Source of the DNA: Aurantiochytrium sp. KH105
Lineage: Eukaryota; Sar; Bigyra; Thraustochytrida; Thraustochytriidae
Assembly: GCA_003116975.1 (NCBI GenBank)
Contig: BGKB01000094.1
Coordinates: forward strand, 186,001-250,000
Length of the DNA stretch: 64,000 bases
Reading direction: 5' to 3'
Made by a program: the position numbers and the translations under genes. This document shows positions 1-9,552 of the stretch, in pieces; within the stretch, counting starts at the first letter, position 1, and every line of letters starts with the position of its first letter. The notes under the pieces were generated by a model. It did no database searches. It had not been told where the DNA came from and saw only the letters and a list, made by a program, of their open reading frames with translations.

Positions 1-56
1 GAGCAGAGCAGAGCAGAGCAGAGCAGAGCAGAGCAGAGCAGAGCAGAGCAGAGCAG
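1..56. repeat. (GAGCA)11 pentanucleotide microsatellite
   Basis: Eleven perfect GAGCA units begin at the first base of the window, so the array probably continues outside it. Confidence 0.95.
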
Positions 57-737
57 ACGGAGGTCGAGGAGCAAGTGCAAGGGAGCGAGCGGTGTGCAGC
101 TTCGCGAGCTAGCTTGGTAGCGAGGCGTGCAGCTCCAACCAAGCCCGCCCGCGACCGAGGAGCGCCCGCCGGCCGGCGCGGCTCGGCTCGCTAGCTAGCT
201 CGCTAGCTGGCCGGCGGGCGACCGAGACCGAGACCGAGACCGAGAGCACGCGGCCTCGCTCCTCGGTTTAGTCTCGCGCACCTGTCTGTGCGTCTGTCTG
301 TGTGCGTGAGTGCGTGCGTGCCTGTGCTTGTGCTTCCTCTCGTCTCTTCCTTCTTTCGTCCCTCTCCTATCTTTCTTCCTGCCCTCTTTACTCGCGGTAC
401 TTGCGCCGCGGCAGAGCAGGGAGAAAGCGAGCCGGACCGCGCGCGCGCGAAGAGTCGCCAGTCGGACCACTTCGCCTCGAAGCCAGCCCGGCGAGCGGAA
501 GCACGCGAGGGCGAGAGCGGGAGCGGTCGTGCAGGCATCCATCCATCCACCCAACCGTGCAAGGCAGGCGAGCCAGCCAGCCAGCCAGCCAGCCGGTCGA
601 CCGGCTCGCGCGACGAGCTCGAGGTCAATCAATCGATTCGGTCGATCCGCTTTGCGAGATTGGTGAAAGATAAGTGAGACAGAAACGGACGAAAGAGGAG
701 AGCTTAGGACAAGAATAAGGGTCCTTGGGCCGAAAGA

Positions 738-738
<1 letters not shown>

Positions 739-769
<31 letters not shown>
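739..769. repeat. (GA)n microsatellite
   Basis: Uninterrupted GA dinucleotides, about 15 units, in the region upstream of the Myb gene. Confidence 0.95.
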
Positions 770-771
<2 letters not shown>

Positions 772-1039
772 GACGGAGGGAGCTTGGTCTTTCTTTCTCC
801 ATTCATTCACTCGCTCGTCTTGACCCAAGGATTTTGACCTGCACCTGAATTGCTTGTCTGCCCACACACACGCACACACACGCACACGCGACCTTGGCCT
901 TGTCCCGGGGGTGAAGGGTAAGAAAGAAGTGAAAAACCAATATCCCAAGCAACCAAGGAAAGGCAAAAAGGCACGCACGCAAGCACGCACGCTCGCCTGC
1001 GCGAAAAGGACAAAAGTGCACCAAACACAGTACGCGACA

Positions 1040-2680
1040 ATGTTCCTCGAAGACGGAACACGGAAAGGCATCGTTCTCATGCGGCGCGAAAGCGCAGGCT
1101 CAGAACGAGGTGGCGCAACGGCAGCGTCGCTCGCGCCATGGGCGCGAGACCAGCCCGACAATGTCGCGCATCTTCAAAGCGCGCACGCGCACATCCACCC
1201 GCAACACTTGGCGTCCGCACATCCATATCGCCCCCATCTATCGCGATACGAGGTTTCAGAGCATCATGATCACCTCCACCACCACCACCACGGTAGCGGC
1301 GGCGGCGGCGGCGGCGGCACGCAACACGTTTACCAATACCACGGTCACGAGGGCTACGAGATGCCCCAACCAGAGCCGCGAGCCGGAGAACACTCCAAAG
1401 GCGGCGCTTCATATATGTTCGGCGATGAGCTCTTCGACTACGCAGAAATCGGCGGCGAAGCGACAGGCCCTCCGCCGCCCCCGCCGCCCACCGCGTCAGC
1501 CAGAGTCCTGCCGCCGCCAACGGCCGCCAGTCGGCCCGGAGAAGAGGCGAGCTTTTACTATCGCCCTCCGCCCACTCCCCCGTCCCCAAACGCAGCTCAT
1601 CCGCTCGCCTTCTCCCGCTACGAAGGAGATCTCGACCACCACAGTCTCCAGGTTCCTCGACTCGAACAACGGCGCTACTCCTCGCAGCATCTCCAGCAGC
1701 AGCAGGAGCCGCCCCAAGAACAACCACAAGATACGACGCCTAGCGGCAACCATGCTTCGCTCGCCCGAGGCCATACTGCCGCCGAAGACAACCAGAACGA
1801 ACCACAACGAGGCAACCAGCACCACCCCAGGCACTCTTCCCATCATCCCGTCCGTCATGACGACCCCACCTCGAGGCCGGACGCCAGCGACACGATGAAG
1901 CGCGAGCACCAAGCACGCTCCCACGGGGGAGTCATGACTCGACGCTCGTCTCTCATGGTGTCCCCTCACGCGCGTGGAGAAAACGGGTACGCGCAACAGC
2001 ACTCAAGTCCGCACAGTAGAACACCGGGGACAAACGCGGGCGCCCTCGATCCCCTGGCAAGCACGCAGAGCGAGGGCGCAGGGCGCACCTCAATCAAGCG
2101 CTCGCGCGCTGAGTTCGACGAAGCCTCGGAACCCCCTGGCTCCCCGCAGAGTGCAAAGTCGGCACCCAACTCGTACGCCAAGAAACGCCGCCGCCGCTGG
2201 CTCAACTTTGAAGACGAGCTCTTGCGCGACAGCGTTCAGTCGTACCTGGATACGCAAGCCCCGCACCACGAAAGCAGCAAAATCAAGATTCCCTGGAACA
2301 AGATCGCGCAGCTCATCCCCAATCGCAACGCAAAGCAGTGCCGCGACCGCTGGCAGGCCATGCGTGGCCCGCACAGTAAACGCGAGTGGTCGATGGAAGA
2401 TGACCTCTGCTTGCTGCAGCTGCAAAAGCGCTTCAGCAACCGATGGGTGCGCATCGCTGCTGCCTTTCCTGACCGCAACGACAACATGGTCAAATCCCGC
2501 TTCCGTGTGCTCAGCAAGCTCAAAATCACGCCCGAGCACCTCATTGCCCAGATCGATCGCTGTAATGCTTCAAAGCAGGCGCGTAAAGCCGTGGTCGACG
2601 ACGGTCGGGGCAGCATGTCCAAGCCAAGTATCCAGGAATTTGACGGCCACGCTCCGTCTCACGTACTTGGGGGTGCGCAT

Positions 2681-2717
<37 letters not shown>

Positions 2718-3142
2718 TCGCGCATCTCCCGTACGGCCACACGAGGGCGAACGCTTTGCCGCTTGCGCCCTCCGTGTCCACATCCTCTTCATCGTCCGCA
2801 TCATCGTCGGCGTCTGCGGCATCTGCGGGGCCTTCCTATGTTGACCATGCCAGGGACGCCTCTGCTCCGTCTTCCTCTTCTTCCTCTTCTCCCACGAAGA
2901 CGACGACGAGAACGATGATGATGCCGATGACGACGCCGCCACCTCCTGCGGTTCTTGCCCAGCAGCGTCAATATCTCGCATCCTCGACAGCGGGACCTCC
3001 ACCGCCCTCGCCCCCGCCCACCGCAGCGTCGGCGGCAGTGGCGATGCGCATGCCAATGCGTATGCCAAGAAGGAGGAGCACGGCGCAGTCGTCGCAGCGC
3101 GAGCCCGATTTGGCAGAGTGGTGTTCCATGTTGCTCGATTGA
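1040..3142 (+). CDS. two-repeat Myb/SANT DNA-binding protein
   Basis: Probably a sequence-specific nuclear transcription regulator. From the ATG at 1040 the protein is 700 residues; the frame stays open upstream to 854 without an ATG, and a second ATG lies at 1079. Two adjacent Myb repeats span about residues 384-441 and 449-505, with spaced tryptophans (RRRWLNFEDE; REWSMEDDL; NRWVRIAAAF) and the recognition-helix motif NAKQCRDRW. A basic KKRRRR run just before repeat 1 could be a nuclear signal. The rest is low complexity: His/Gly tract, Pro runs, 12 Gln (2681-2716) and Ser runs. This is the R2R3-like Myb layout; the target genes are unknown. The Myb call is firm, the exact start less so. 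Confidence 0.85.
2681..2716 (+). repeat. (CAG)12 coding polyglutamine repeat
   Basis: Twelve perfect CAG codons inside the Myb gene encode 12 consecutive glutamines after the DNA-binding repeats. Confidence 0.95.
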
Positions 3143-3441
3143 CTGACAGACGTGCCATGTTGCTCTTCTTTCTCACAATCTAGACCTTCGACCCAAGCGA
3201 GCAAGACTCTAAACGATCCTGATGAAAGGGGCCGACACCAAAATATGGGATTCCGTGTTCACGTGATGGTCTCTTGTCCATGAAGGCGGGCTGGTCAATC
3301 GATCGTGGTCGCCCACCTGTTTGTGAGAAAAACATGACGAGACGATAGTTCGGTAGTAAAAAACATACTCGCATACAAAAACACAATTTTGAACTGCTCT
3401 GGAATTAGAGATTGTCGTGTGCATTGCAAATGGATTCGCAA

Positions 3442-3463
3442 GCTGCTGCTGCTGCTGCTGCTG
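3442..3463. repeat. (CTG)7 microsatellite
   Basis: Seven CTG units in the noncoding region after the Myb gene. Confidence 0.9.
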
Positions 3464-3782
3464 CCAAGTCGATGTGCCACCAAGTTTCTGAGAGGTCGTC
3501 TGCCTCAAGAGAGCGGACAAAACGTTCGTCTGACAGACAGATCTCCTTGATCTGGCGCTCATTCTTCACAGAGAATAGGTCTGCCTAGGCAAGACGCGAG
3601 GACGAAGGGCAAGTTCAAGGAAGAAGAATATCAGGAAATCAGGAACAAAAAGATGGCAATCTGTATTTATTGAATTTGTAGTGTTCATGTGAGAATTGAT
3701 TGGGTCGTACGGTTAGTCAAACACATTCGCAAAGATAAAATAACACTCGACAAACCCAATTACTCTGGCGTCTATCCATCCT

Positions 3783-3806
3783 CCATCCATCCATCCATCC
3801 ATCCAT
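3783..3806. repeat. (CATC)6 microsatellite
   Basis: Six tetranucleotide units, with a further imperfect unit just upstream. Confidence 0.9.
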
Positions 3807-4012
3807 CACTCGACAATTTTCATTGATTGTCGCAAGTATGACACGTCTTCGCTCGGTAGAGCCAATCACGATCAGTGCATTCCTTGCATCATTATTGCTT
3901 CCCCAGACCTGCCTGTCCGAAGCCGTGGGTTACGACTTAGCCAGTGAGCTTGACAAACAAGGGAGCGTACACGATGGCGGCATTGGCATTTCTTTATACC
4001 TGCCTGCCATTG

Positions 4013-4018
<6 letters not shown>

Positions 4019-4046
<28 letters not shown>
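4019..4046. repeat. (TC)14 microsatellite
   Basis: Perfect TC dinucleotide tract in noncoding DNA. Confidence 0.95.
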
Positions 4047-4051
<5 letters not shown>

Positions 4052-5662
4052 GCTCCAGCGCCTCCTCGTCCTGCTCGCCATCTTTCGTCGACGGACGTCA
4101 CTCTGTCCCTCATCGCGCCGTGGCGCACGTACCGCTCGAGCGCGCGGGCTGCTGCGTCTGCATCCTGTGTCGGTCGACGGATGGTCGCTCCACGCTCACG
4201 CGAAGATGTATGTTTGGGTGGGTCTCCGAAGGTTGGAGAACTGCTGCTCCTCTGGCGAGGCTCGATCGACAGCGAAGAAGAAGATCAAGATGGACGCAGG
4301 CAGGATCGAGAGCCTCGGAGCCATCAATCTCTAAAAGTCCCCGTGTTCCCCTGTTCTTTAACGTTCTTCACCAGTCAAAACAAGGGTATAGGGCGATAAC
4401 AAGGCTTCCTTCGTATCGTTGCAGCCGTTCGAATCGCTGCACGAAATGATGCAAGCAATTGAAGTCTGTCTCAACCTTGGCCCTAACAGTAAGGTCACAT
4501 TTCTCTGACGATGACGGTCTCTAAAGATCATAAAGTCCAAGCGATCACATGCAAGCAACTTGGTCATCTATAATGTTTATGCGCCGAATTGACGATGCCC
4601 GTCAGGATGAGCTTGCTATCACCTTAACACACATCAGGTGGCGAACTCCTATAGCATCCACGCACGCACAGTGTGAATCAGACTTTGCGTCATTAAGCCC
4701 CAACGCGAATGTTTCACAAGATTCCAAAGTCTTCGGCTCATCGCACGCACGCACGGACGCACGCACAAACAAACAAACCCTTTGCACAAAGCACTACTAC
4801 CTTGCAGAGCAAGAGAACGAGCAAGGCACACACCTTGCCTGTAGTGCTCAAGCGCACCATTGCGCGAGAGAGCTCGCTCATGACATAAAGCTGTCAAACT
4901 CTGCGAGCTCGAATTCATTCTTGACAACATCTTGCGCAAAATGTTTCGCTACACCAAGTCGGGACTCCGCGCACGCCAGCCTGGACGCCACGCCACATAC
5001 TTTCCCCTCTTTACCCCTCCTCTCCCCTCCTCTCTCCTTTCCTTCCCTTTCCGCCACTTGCCATCGTTCGCCGCACCCCTGCTCTGCGTGCGTAGTACTA
5101 TGATAGAATACCATGGTGTCATCGTGCGCAGCTCACGCAGCTCTGCGGGGTCGCTCGATCTTTGTGCCAGCGCAGCGGCCCCCGATGCGAACTATGCTCC
5201 GCTGCCGGCGCAGCCCCCGCGGGCGGGGCGGGTTTCCCTCCCTCATGGCGCCCAGCACGCGCGGCACGAAGCGCGCGCAGCCCAAGACTTTGTGCCGGAG
5301 GCCGAGACCCACGTGCGAAAAATCGTCCCAGCGCAGGCACAGTGGGCTATACGCGGGAAGGCGCGGAGCACACAGTGAGTTTTACAGTTAGGCCACTCGG
5401 GCGCGGCGGATACTCGACTGGCGGGCTGGACACTGAGAGAGAGAGAGAGAGGAAAGAAGATGGACGAAGGAAGAACCCAGAGGATACGGCTGCGCGCGAA
5501 AGCAAACCCGCCTCGGACGCGCAAACTCGCAACTCGAGGGCCCTCGCGCGCACCGTTCGCTTGAATACCTGACGCGGACGGAGCGAGGACACTCGTAGAG
5601 AAACAGCCGAAGAAGAAGAAGAAGAAGAAGGAGCAGGAGGAGAAGAGAGCGCGTGCAGGAAG

Positions 5663-7087
5663 ATGCTCATGCTGCGAGGACTCGGGAGCCGCGCGGCGAA
5701 GCCGAGAAAGGTCGTCGCGGCCACGAGGACGGCCACGAGGACGGCGGGAAACGCACGAGGACTCGCGTGGAAGGCCGAGGAACAGCGACAGGCGCAGGAA
5801 GAGGCGCAGGCAGAGGCCGCGGCCAGAGGCACCGCGTCGACCACCTTGCTCGACGACGATGGTTCCAGAACCAGCCTCAACCTGCGCGTCAAGCACCAGA
5901 GCGGCGCGCTCGAGACCGTGCTGCGGCTCTTCTGGAAGTACGACCTGAATCTCACGCGCATCGAGTCGCGACCCTCCATGTTCGACTCGAGCAAGTTCGA
6001 AATCGATATTGACTTCCAGGGCTCTGCCGACAACGAGGCCGTGAGCGCCATCATGAACAAGCTCCAGGAAACGTGCGAGGACGTCCGCCTCAGCGATCCC
6101 GTTGAGGTGCCTTGGTTCCCCACAAAGATTAGCGACCTCGACTTTTTCTCGCAAAAGACGCTCGACGCCGGCGCCGACCTCGAATCCGATCACCCGGGCT
6201 TTTCCGACAAGGTCTACCGCGAGCGACGCGAGATGATCGTAGCCAACGCGGGCACCTACCGCTACGGCCAAGAGATTCCTCGCGTCGACTACAGCGAAGA
6301 TGAAATCAAGACTTGGGGCACAGTGTACAGGCGGCTCAAGGAGTACTTTCCCGCGTATGCGTGCCAAGAGTACATCGACGTCATCGACAGCCTCGAGCGG
6401 GAGGTCGGCTATGGCGAAGACAACATTCCGCAACAGCAGGACGTGTCTGAATTCCTCAAGGCATCCACTGGCTTCCAGCTTCGACCTGTGGCAGGACTGC
6501 TCTCGGCGCGCGACTTTCTCAACGCGCTTGCCTTCAAGACCTTCTTCTCTACCCAGTACATTCGTCACCATTCCATGCCTCTCTATACCCCCGAGCCGGA
6601 TGTCGTGCACGAGCTCATGGGCCACGCCCCGTTGCTCGCCAACCCCGACTTTGCCGAGCTCAGTCAGACGTACGGCATTGCATCGCTTGGCGCGAGTGAT
6701 CGTGATATTACGCGCCTCGCCACATGCTATTGGTTCACCATTGAGTTTGGGCTCTACCGCCAGGGCGAGGATGTCAAGGCATACGGCGCTGGTCTCTTGT
6801 CCTCCTTTGGCGAGCTCGAGTACGCCTGCGGGCCCAAGCAACCCGGTGACGAGGCCCCAGAATTGCTTCCGTGGGACCCTACCGTTGCGGCCGATACGGA
6901 ATACCCGATCACCACGTACCAGCCCAAGTACTTTGTGGCCGATTCGCTTCAAGACGCGACGGACCGGCTCAAGGATTTTGGAGAGCGCCAAATTGTGCGT
7001 CCCTTCCGGGTGTCCTACATTCCCGAGGAGAAGCGCGTGCAATGCGACCGCAACGTCAGCCGCGTGCGCTACAACCCCGACGTTTAA
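5663..7087 (+). CDS. PAH: phenylalanine 4-hydroxylase (aromatic amino acid hydroxylase)
   Basis: Converts phenylalanine to tyrosine using O2, non-haem iron and a pterin cofactor. The protein is 474 residues, close to the animal enzyme. An Arg/Ala-rich N-terminus (residues 1-45) could be a mitochondrial presequence. An ACT regulatory domain follows at about 68-145, then the catalytic domain. The iron ligands are visible: HELMGH gives His316 and His321, and FTIEFG gives Glu361; the 40-residue His-Glu spacing equals that of human PAH (His290-Glu330). No C-terminal tetramerisation coil is obvious. Tyrosine and tryptophan hydroxylases share this fold; the ACT domain and the sequence around HELMGH favour phenylalanine as substrate, but that is inference. 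A long antisense frame over this gene is judged spurious. Confidence 0.93.
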   Translation: MLMLRGLGSRAAKPRKVVAATRTATRTAGNARGLAWKAEEQRQAQEEAQAEAAARGTASTTLLDDDGSRTSLNLRVKHQSGALETVLRLFWKYDLNLTRIESRPSMFDSSKFEIDIDFQGSADNEAVSAIMNKLQETCEDVRLSDPVEVPWFPTKISDLDFFSQKTLDAGADLESDHPGFSDKVYRERREMIVANAGTYRYGQEIPRVDYSEDEIKTWGTVYRRLKEYFPAYACQEYIDVIDSLEREVGYGEDNIPQQQDVSEFLKASTGFQLRPVAGLLSARDFLNALAFKTFFSTQYIRHHSMPLYTPEPDVVHELMGHAPLLANPDFAELSQTYGIASLGASDRDITRLATCYWFTIEFGLYRQGEDVKAYGAGLLSSFGELEYACGPKQPGDEAPELLPWDPTVAADTEYPITTYQPKYFVADSLQDATDRLKDFGERQIVRPFRVSYIPEEKRVQCDRNVSRVRYNPDV

Positions 7088-8218
7088 AATGATCATAAAT
7101 GTTTCCAAGAAATTGACAGTAAAAAGCATACAATTTACCTTTGTGTGCTATCACGAACATCCAGTAGATATCATAAGATGAATGCAGCTTTCGCCGAAAT
7201 GAAGCAGTAAAAGTCACTGAAAGTTGGGCTTTCCTGACTAGCTGCCCTTTTAAAAACTTGGGGATCGGTCGTTCTTGCTTGCGGCACTTGTCCAACTTGG
7301 AGATCAGTCTTTCTTGCTTGCGGCACTTGTCCATCTTGAGGGTCGGTCTTACTTGCTTGCACCACCTGAATAACTCGAGGATCGGTGCTCGTCGGCTTAC
7401 AGCACTTATCAGCCTTCAAAGCCGCTGGCAGATCGGATGTTCTTCTGATTGACCACGATCATCAACCTATTAGACCACCGTAAGGATGTAGACCTTCCCA
7501 AAGACCTAATGTCAAGCGGGAAGATACTCTATGAGAGACAGACTGCCGATGATGAATATCGAAAAGGCACGATGCGAGAACAACGCATCGACACGCGCCA
7601 TGGGAACGCGCCCAAAATAATATAGACCTTCTTGGTAAAGTGGGACCAGGGTCGCGACCTGGGATCATTGAGCCGAATTGACCTGGCGGCGACCAAAGTC
7701 AATGCCAGAAGCCGGCAGAACCGAAACGTACACCAAAAATTTTGAAGCTGACTCCGAGCAGCAGCTTTCAATCTACTTTCCCGTTTCGTGCTGGCCACGA
7801 AGCGAATTTTTTTTACGAATAGATAAATCGAGTTTTTCTTGCCATTTCTTTTTGTTCTCTGAGGAATTACCGTCAACAACAACCATATCTTCCTTACATC
7901 ACCACCCAAGTACGAGCACAAAATTGAAATAAAGCAAAGCACATCGTTTTCTTTTGTCTCTGATAAGATAACACAAAAAGTCTAGCCACCTGCAGACTGA
8001 TCACATGGCAATTCTCGGGTCGCCACCACGTTCTTCTGACCTCGACCGCTTCCACGGCACCCGCTTTCGAAGAACGATCGGGTGAAGAAGCGAATAGGGG
8101 ATCTCTTTTCTAAATGAAATGTGTTCAGAAGAGTCTCTTCTCAAATAAAGTGGCCGACAGAGGGTTTCCTTTTTGATGTTTTTTTTTCGTTGAAGCTATT
8201 CCTCGATTAATAGGCTTC
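7088..8218. other. intergenic region with a 39-bp minisatellite
   Basis: This lies between the 3' end of phenylalanine hydroxylase and the 3' end of the prefoldin gene (convergent). It is lower in GC than the genes. It contains four imperfect 39-bp tandem repeats (7256-7411) and AATAAA-type signals near 7927 and 8136. No coding region is recognised. Confidence 0.55.
7256..7411. repeat. 39-bp minisatellite, about four diverging copies
   Basis: Copies start near 7256, 7295, 7334 and 7373. Each contains a variant of GATCGGTC, then CTTGCTTGCGGCACTTGTCC. Copies 1 and 2 are nearly identical; copies 3 and 4 are diverged. The 39-bp unit equals 13 codons, so two minus-strand frames read as 13-residue peptide repeats. 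Confidence 0.85.
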
Positions 8219-8536
8219 TTAGCTCCCGCGCGTCTTGGCAGCGACAGCCTTGACCTCCTTCTCGATCTCCAACGACCGGTTGGTATCGAGCTCAATCTGC
8301 TTCTGAATACGCTCCATGTTGCCGCGCACGCTCATGAGAGCCTCGTCGCGCGTCTTCTCGACGAGCACATCGCCCACGAGCCGGTAACACTGCCTCTCGC
8401 CGCTCAGCTCGTCGAGCACTTCGGCGGCCACGATATGCTCGCGCTCCTCGGCCTCCAACTGCGCGACGCGATTCCTCAGCATCTGCGCCTCGTTGGCGAG
8501 CTTTTCGAACTCGGCGCGCACTGCGTTCGGGTCCAT
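8219..8536 (-). CDS. PFDN2: prefoldin subunit 2
   Basis: A beta-type subunit of the hexameric prefoldin co-chaperone, which hands nascent actin and tubulin to the cytosolic chaperonin CCT. From the ATG at 8536 the protein is 105 residues, near the yeast Gim4 length. It is one helical hairpin: a first coil (EFEKLANEAQMLRNRV), a central beta segment with the family motif CYRLVGDVLVE, and a second coil (NMERIQKQIELD). The frame stays open upstream to 8761 but becomes Arg/Ser-rich without similarity, so the internal ATG was preferred. The gene is divergent from the small coiled-coil ORF at 8912. Confidence 0.85.
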   Translation of the reverse strand: MDPNAVRAEFEKLANEAQMLRNRVAQLEAEEREHIVAAEVLDELSGERQCYRLVGDVLVEKTRDEALMSVRGNMERIQKQIELDTNRSLEIEKEVKAVAAKTRGS

Positions 8537-8911
8537 CTTGCCGCGCTCCGCCGCGCTTCTCCGCCGCTCCGCTCCGCGCTCCACGCTGCCCTCGCTCGCG
8601 CACGGACGGCGTCGCTCTCTTCTCGTGCCTGCTTCTTGCGCGTCTGCTGGACGTTGCGGACGATCCCTGCTGGATCTTGTAGAACTTCTGGAGCCACGCG
8701 AATCTGCGCAACGTAATTTGCAAACGGCGAGAGGCGCCTCCTGCAATAAAGATCCATCCACACAATCAGTCCGTCAAGCTCTGATCTTGCCACGACGCCA
8801 TTCCTCGAGCGAGCTCATGGCACGATAAACATAATCTCTCCACCCGGACGCGCACGTCACCTCGTCAGAAGCGGTACGCCTGCTCGTGGACCTGGCGGCT
8901 CGGGTCGTGGA
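8537..8911. other. divergent promoter region, prefoldin / small coiled-coil ORF
   Basis: A 375-bp GC-rich stretch between two genes pointing away from each other. It presumably serves both as promoter. No clear motif was identified. Confidence 0.4.
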
Positions 8912-9142
8912 ATGAGGGCTGCGCACAAGGACGTGGAGGCGAGGCTCGAGGCGGAGATGCGCCGGCGCGTCGAAAAGGAGACGGCGCTGCTGCGCAGGAG
9001 CTCCGCGGAGGCCGCAACGAGCGCGAGGAAGGTCGCGCGAGACACAGCGGACAGTCTTCGGGCGATGGCTATTGCAAAGGACGCCCTGGCCAAGCTGGAG
9101 AGCGGGCTTTCCGAGCCTCGCGCCAGTCTTCTTGACTCTTGA
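8912..9142 (+). CDS. small coiled-coil protein, unknown function
   Basis: A 76-residue ORF starting at ATG 8912. Almost the whole protein is a charged, Ala/Glu/Arg-rich heptad-like helix (for example EARLEAEMRRRVEKETALL), so a short coiled coil is predicted. An AATAAATAA signal at about 9222-9230, some 80 bases after the stop, supports a real transcript ending here. The family is not recognised; a subunit of a small helical complex is conceivable but unproven. The frame is open for some codons upstream, so an earlier exon cannot be excluded. Confidence 0.45.
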   Translation: MRAAHKDVEARLEAEMRRRVEKETALLRRSSAEAATSARKVARDTADSLRAMAIAKDALAKLESGLSEPRASLLDS

Positions 9143-9552
9143 TGTGATCGCAGCTGCAGACCCCATCTCAGGTTCGGACCCAATGTGAAACCCCAAGAAT
9201 CCAATTCCATTTGATACTGTGAATAAATAACAAAAAGCGAAGTAGACGTAGCTTGCTTGCGGCAACGATTAGCTCGGATGGCAGCCAGATCCCACCCGCC
9301 ACGCTTGAACAACCGCCCGCTACTGCTGCAACTCCTAGTCAGCTCTTGCTTGCTTGCTTACTGCTGCTGGCTACTTGGCTGGTTGGCTGGCGGCCGGCCC
9401 CTTACGACCGACACCACCGCCCAGACTACTGCAGTGCAGCTTGCAGTTGACACGCCTGGACCCTTGCGGATAGTGAGTGTGAGTCACAGTGAGATCACGG
9501 TATAGGCTTATTTCAGAAAATGCAGTCCACGCAACCTGCACCAAAGCATAGA
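9143..9552. other. convergent intergenic region
   Basis: Lies between the 3' ends of the small coiled-coil ORF and the sulfatase gene. It has a polyadenylation-like AATAAATAA near 9222. A Leu-rich frame at 9257-9505 (+) has no supporting domain. Confidence 0.45.

Larger units (their letters stand above)
1..1039. other. repeat-rich upstream region of the Myb gene
   Basis: No gene is recognised. The stretch is GC-rich and made largely of short tandem repeats: GAGCA at 1-56, ACCGAG at 221-244, CCAG near 570-594, GA at 739-769 and CA-type repeats at 861-888. Overlapping open frames exist on both strands, but they encode Arg/Ser/Leu-rich low-complexity sequence with no domain. It probably holds the promoter and 5' UTR of the Myb gene. 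Confidence 0.6.
3143..5662. other. long intergenic region, no recognised gene
   Basis: About 2.5 kb, lower in GC between roughly 3,600 and 4,900. It holds CTG (3442-3463), CATC (3783-3806) and TC (4019-4046) microsatellites and a short GA run at 5436-5451. Open frames at 3838-4449 (+) and 4549-5103 (+) have no domain and run through the repeats. The last few hundred bases probably contain the promoter and 5' UTR of the phenylalanine hydroxylase gene. No tRNA or rRNA was found. Confidence 0.55.

Noticed and set aside
192-806. Several overlapping frames on both strands in the first kilobase
   Set aside because: All are translations of GC-rich microsatellite DNA, with no domain and no agreement on strand.
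4418-4442. tRNA T-arm-like segment (GTTCGAATC flanked by GCAGC and GCTGC)
   Set aside because: The stem does not fit a 7-base T loop, and no acceptor or anticodon arm could be built around it.
3838-4449. Plus-strand ORF with a signal-peptide-like start
   Set aside because: It runs through the TC repeat, becomes Arg/Ser-rich and shows no domain or conservation signal by eye.
5243-7129. 628-codon minus frame over phenylalanine hydroxylase
   Set aside because: Antisense shadow; no domain; the sense strand has an intact enzyme.
7256-7411. Repeat array considered as CRISPR
   Set aside because: Contiguous diverging 39-bp tandem copies without spacers, in a eukaryotic context.
9257-9505. 82-codon Leu-rich plus frame
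   Set aside because: Hydrophobic by base composition; lies in the convergent gap after a polyadenylation-like signal.
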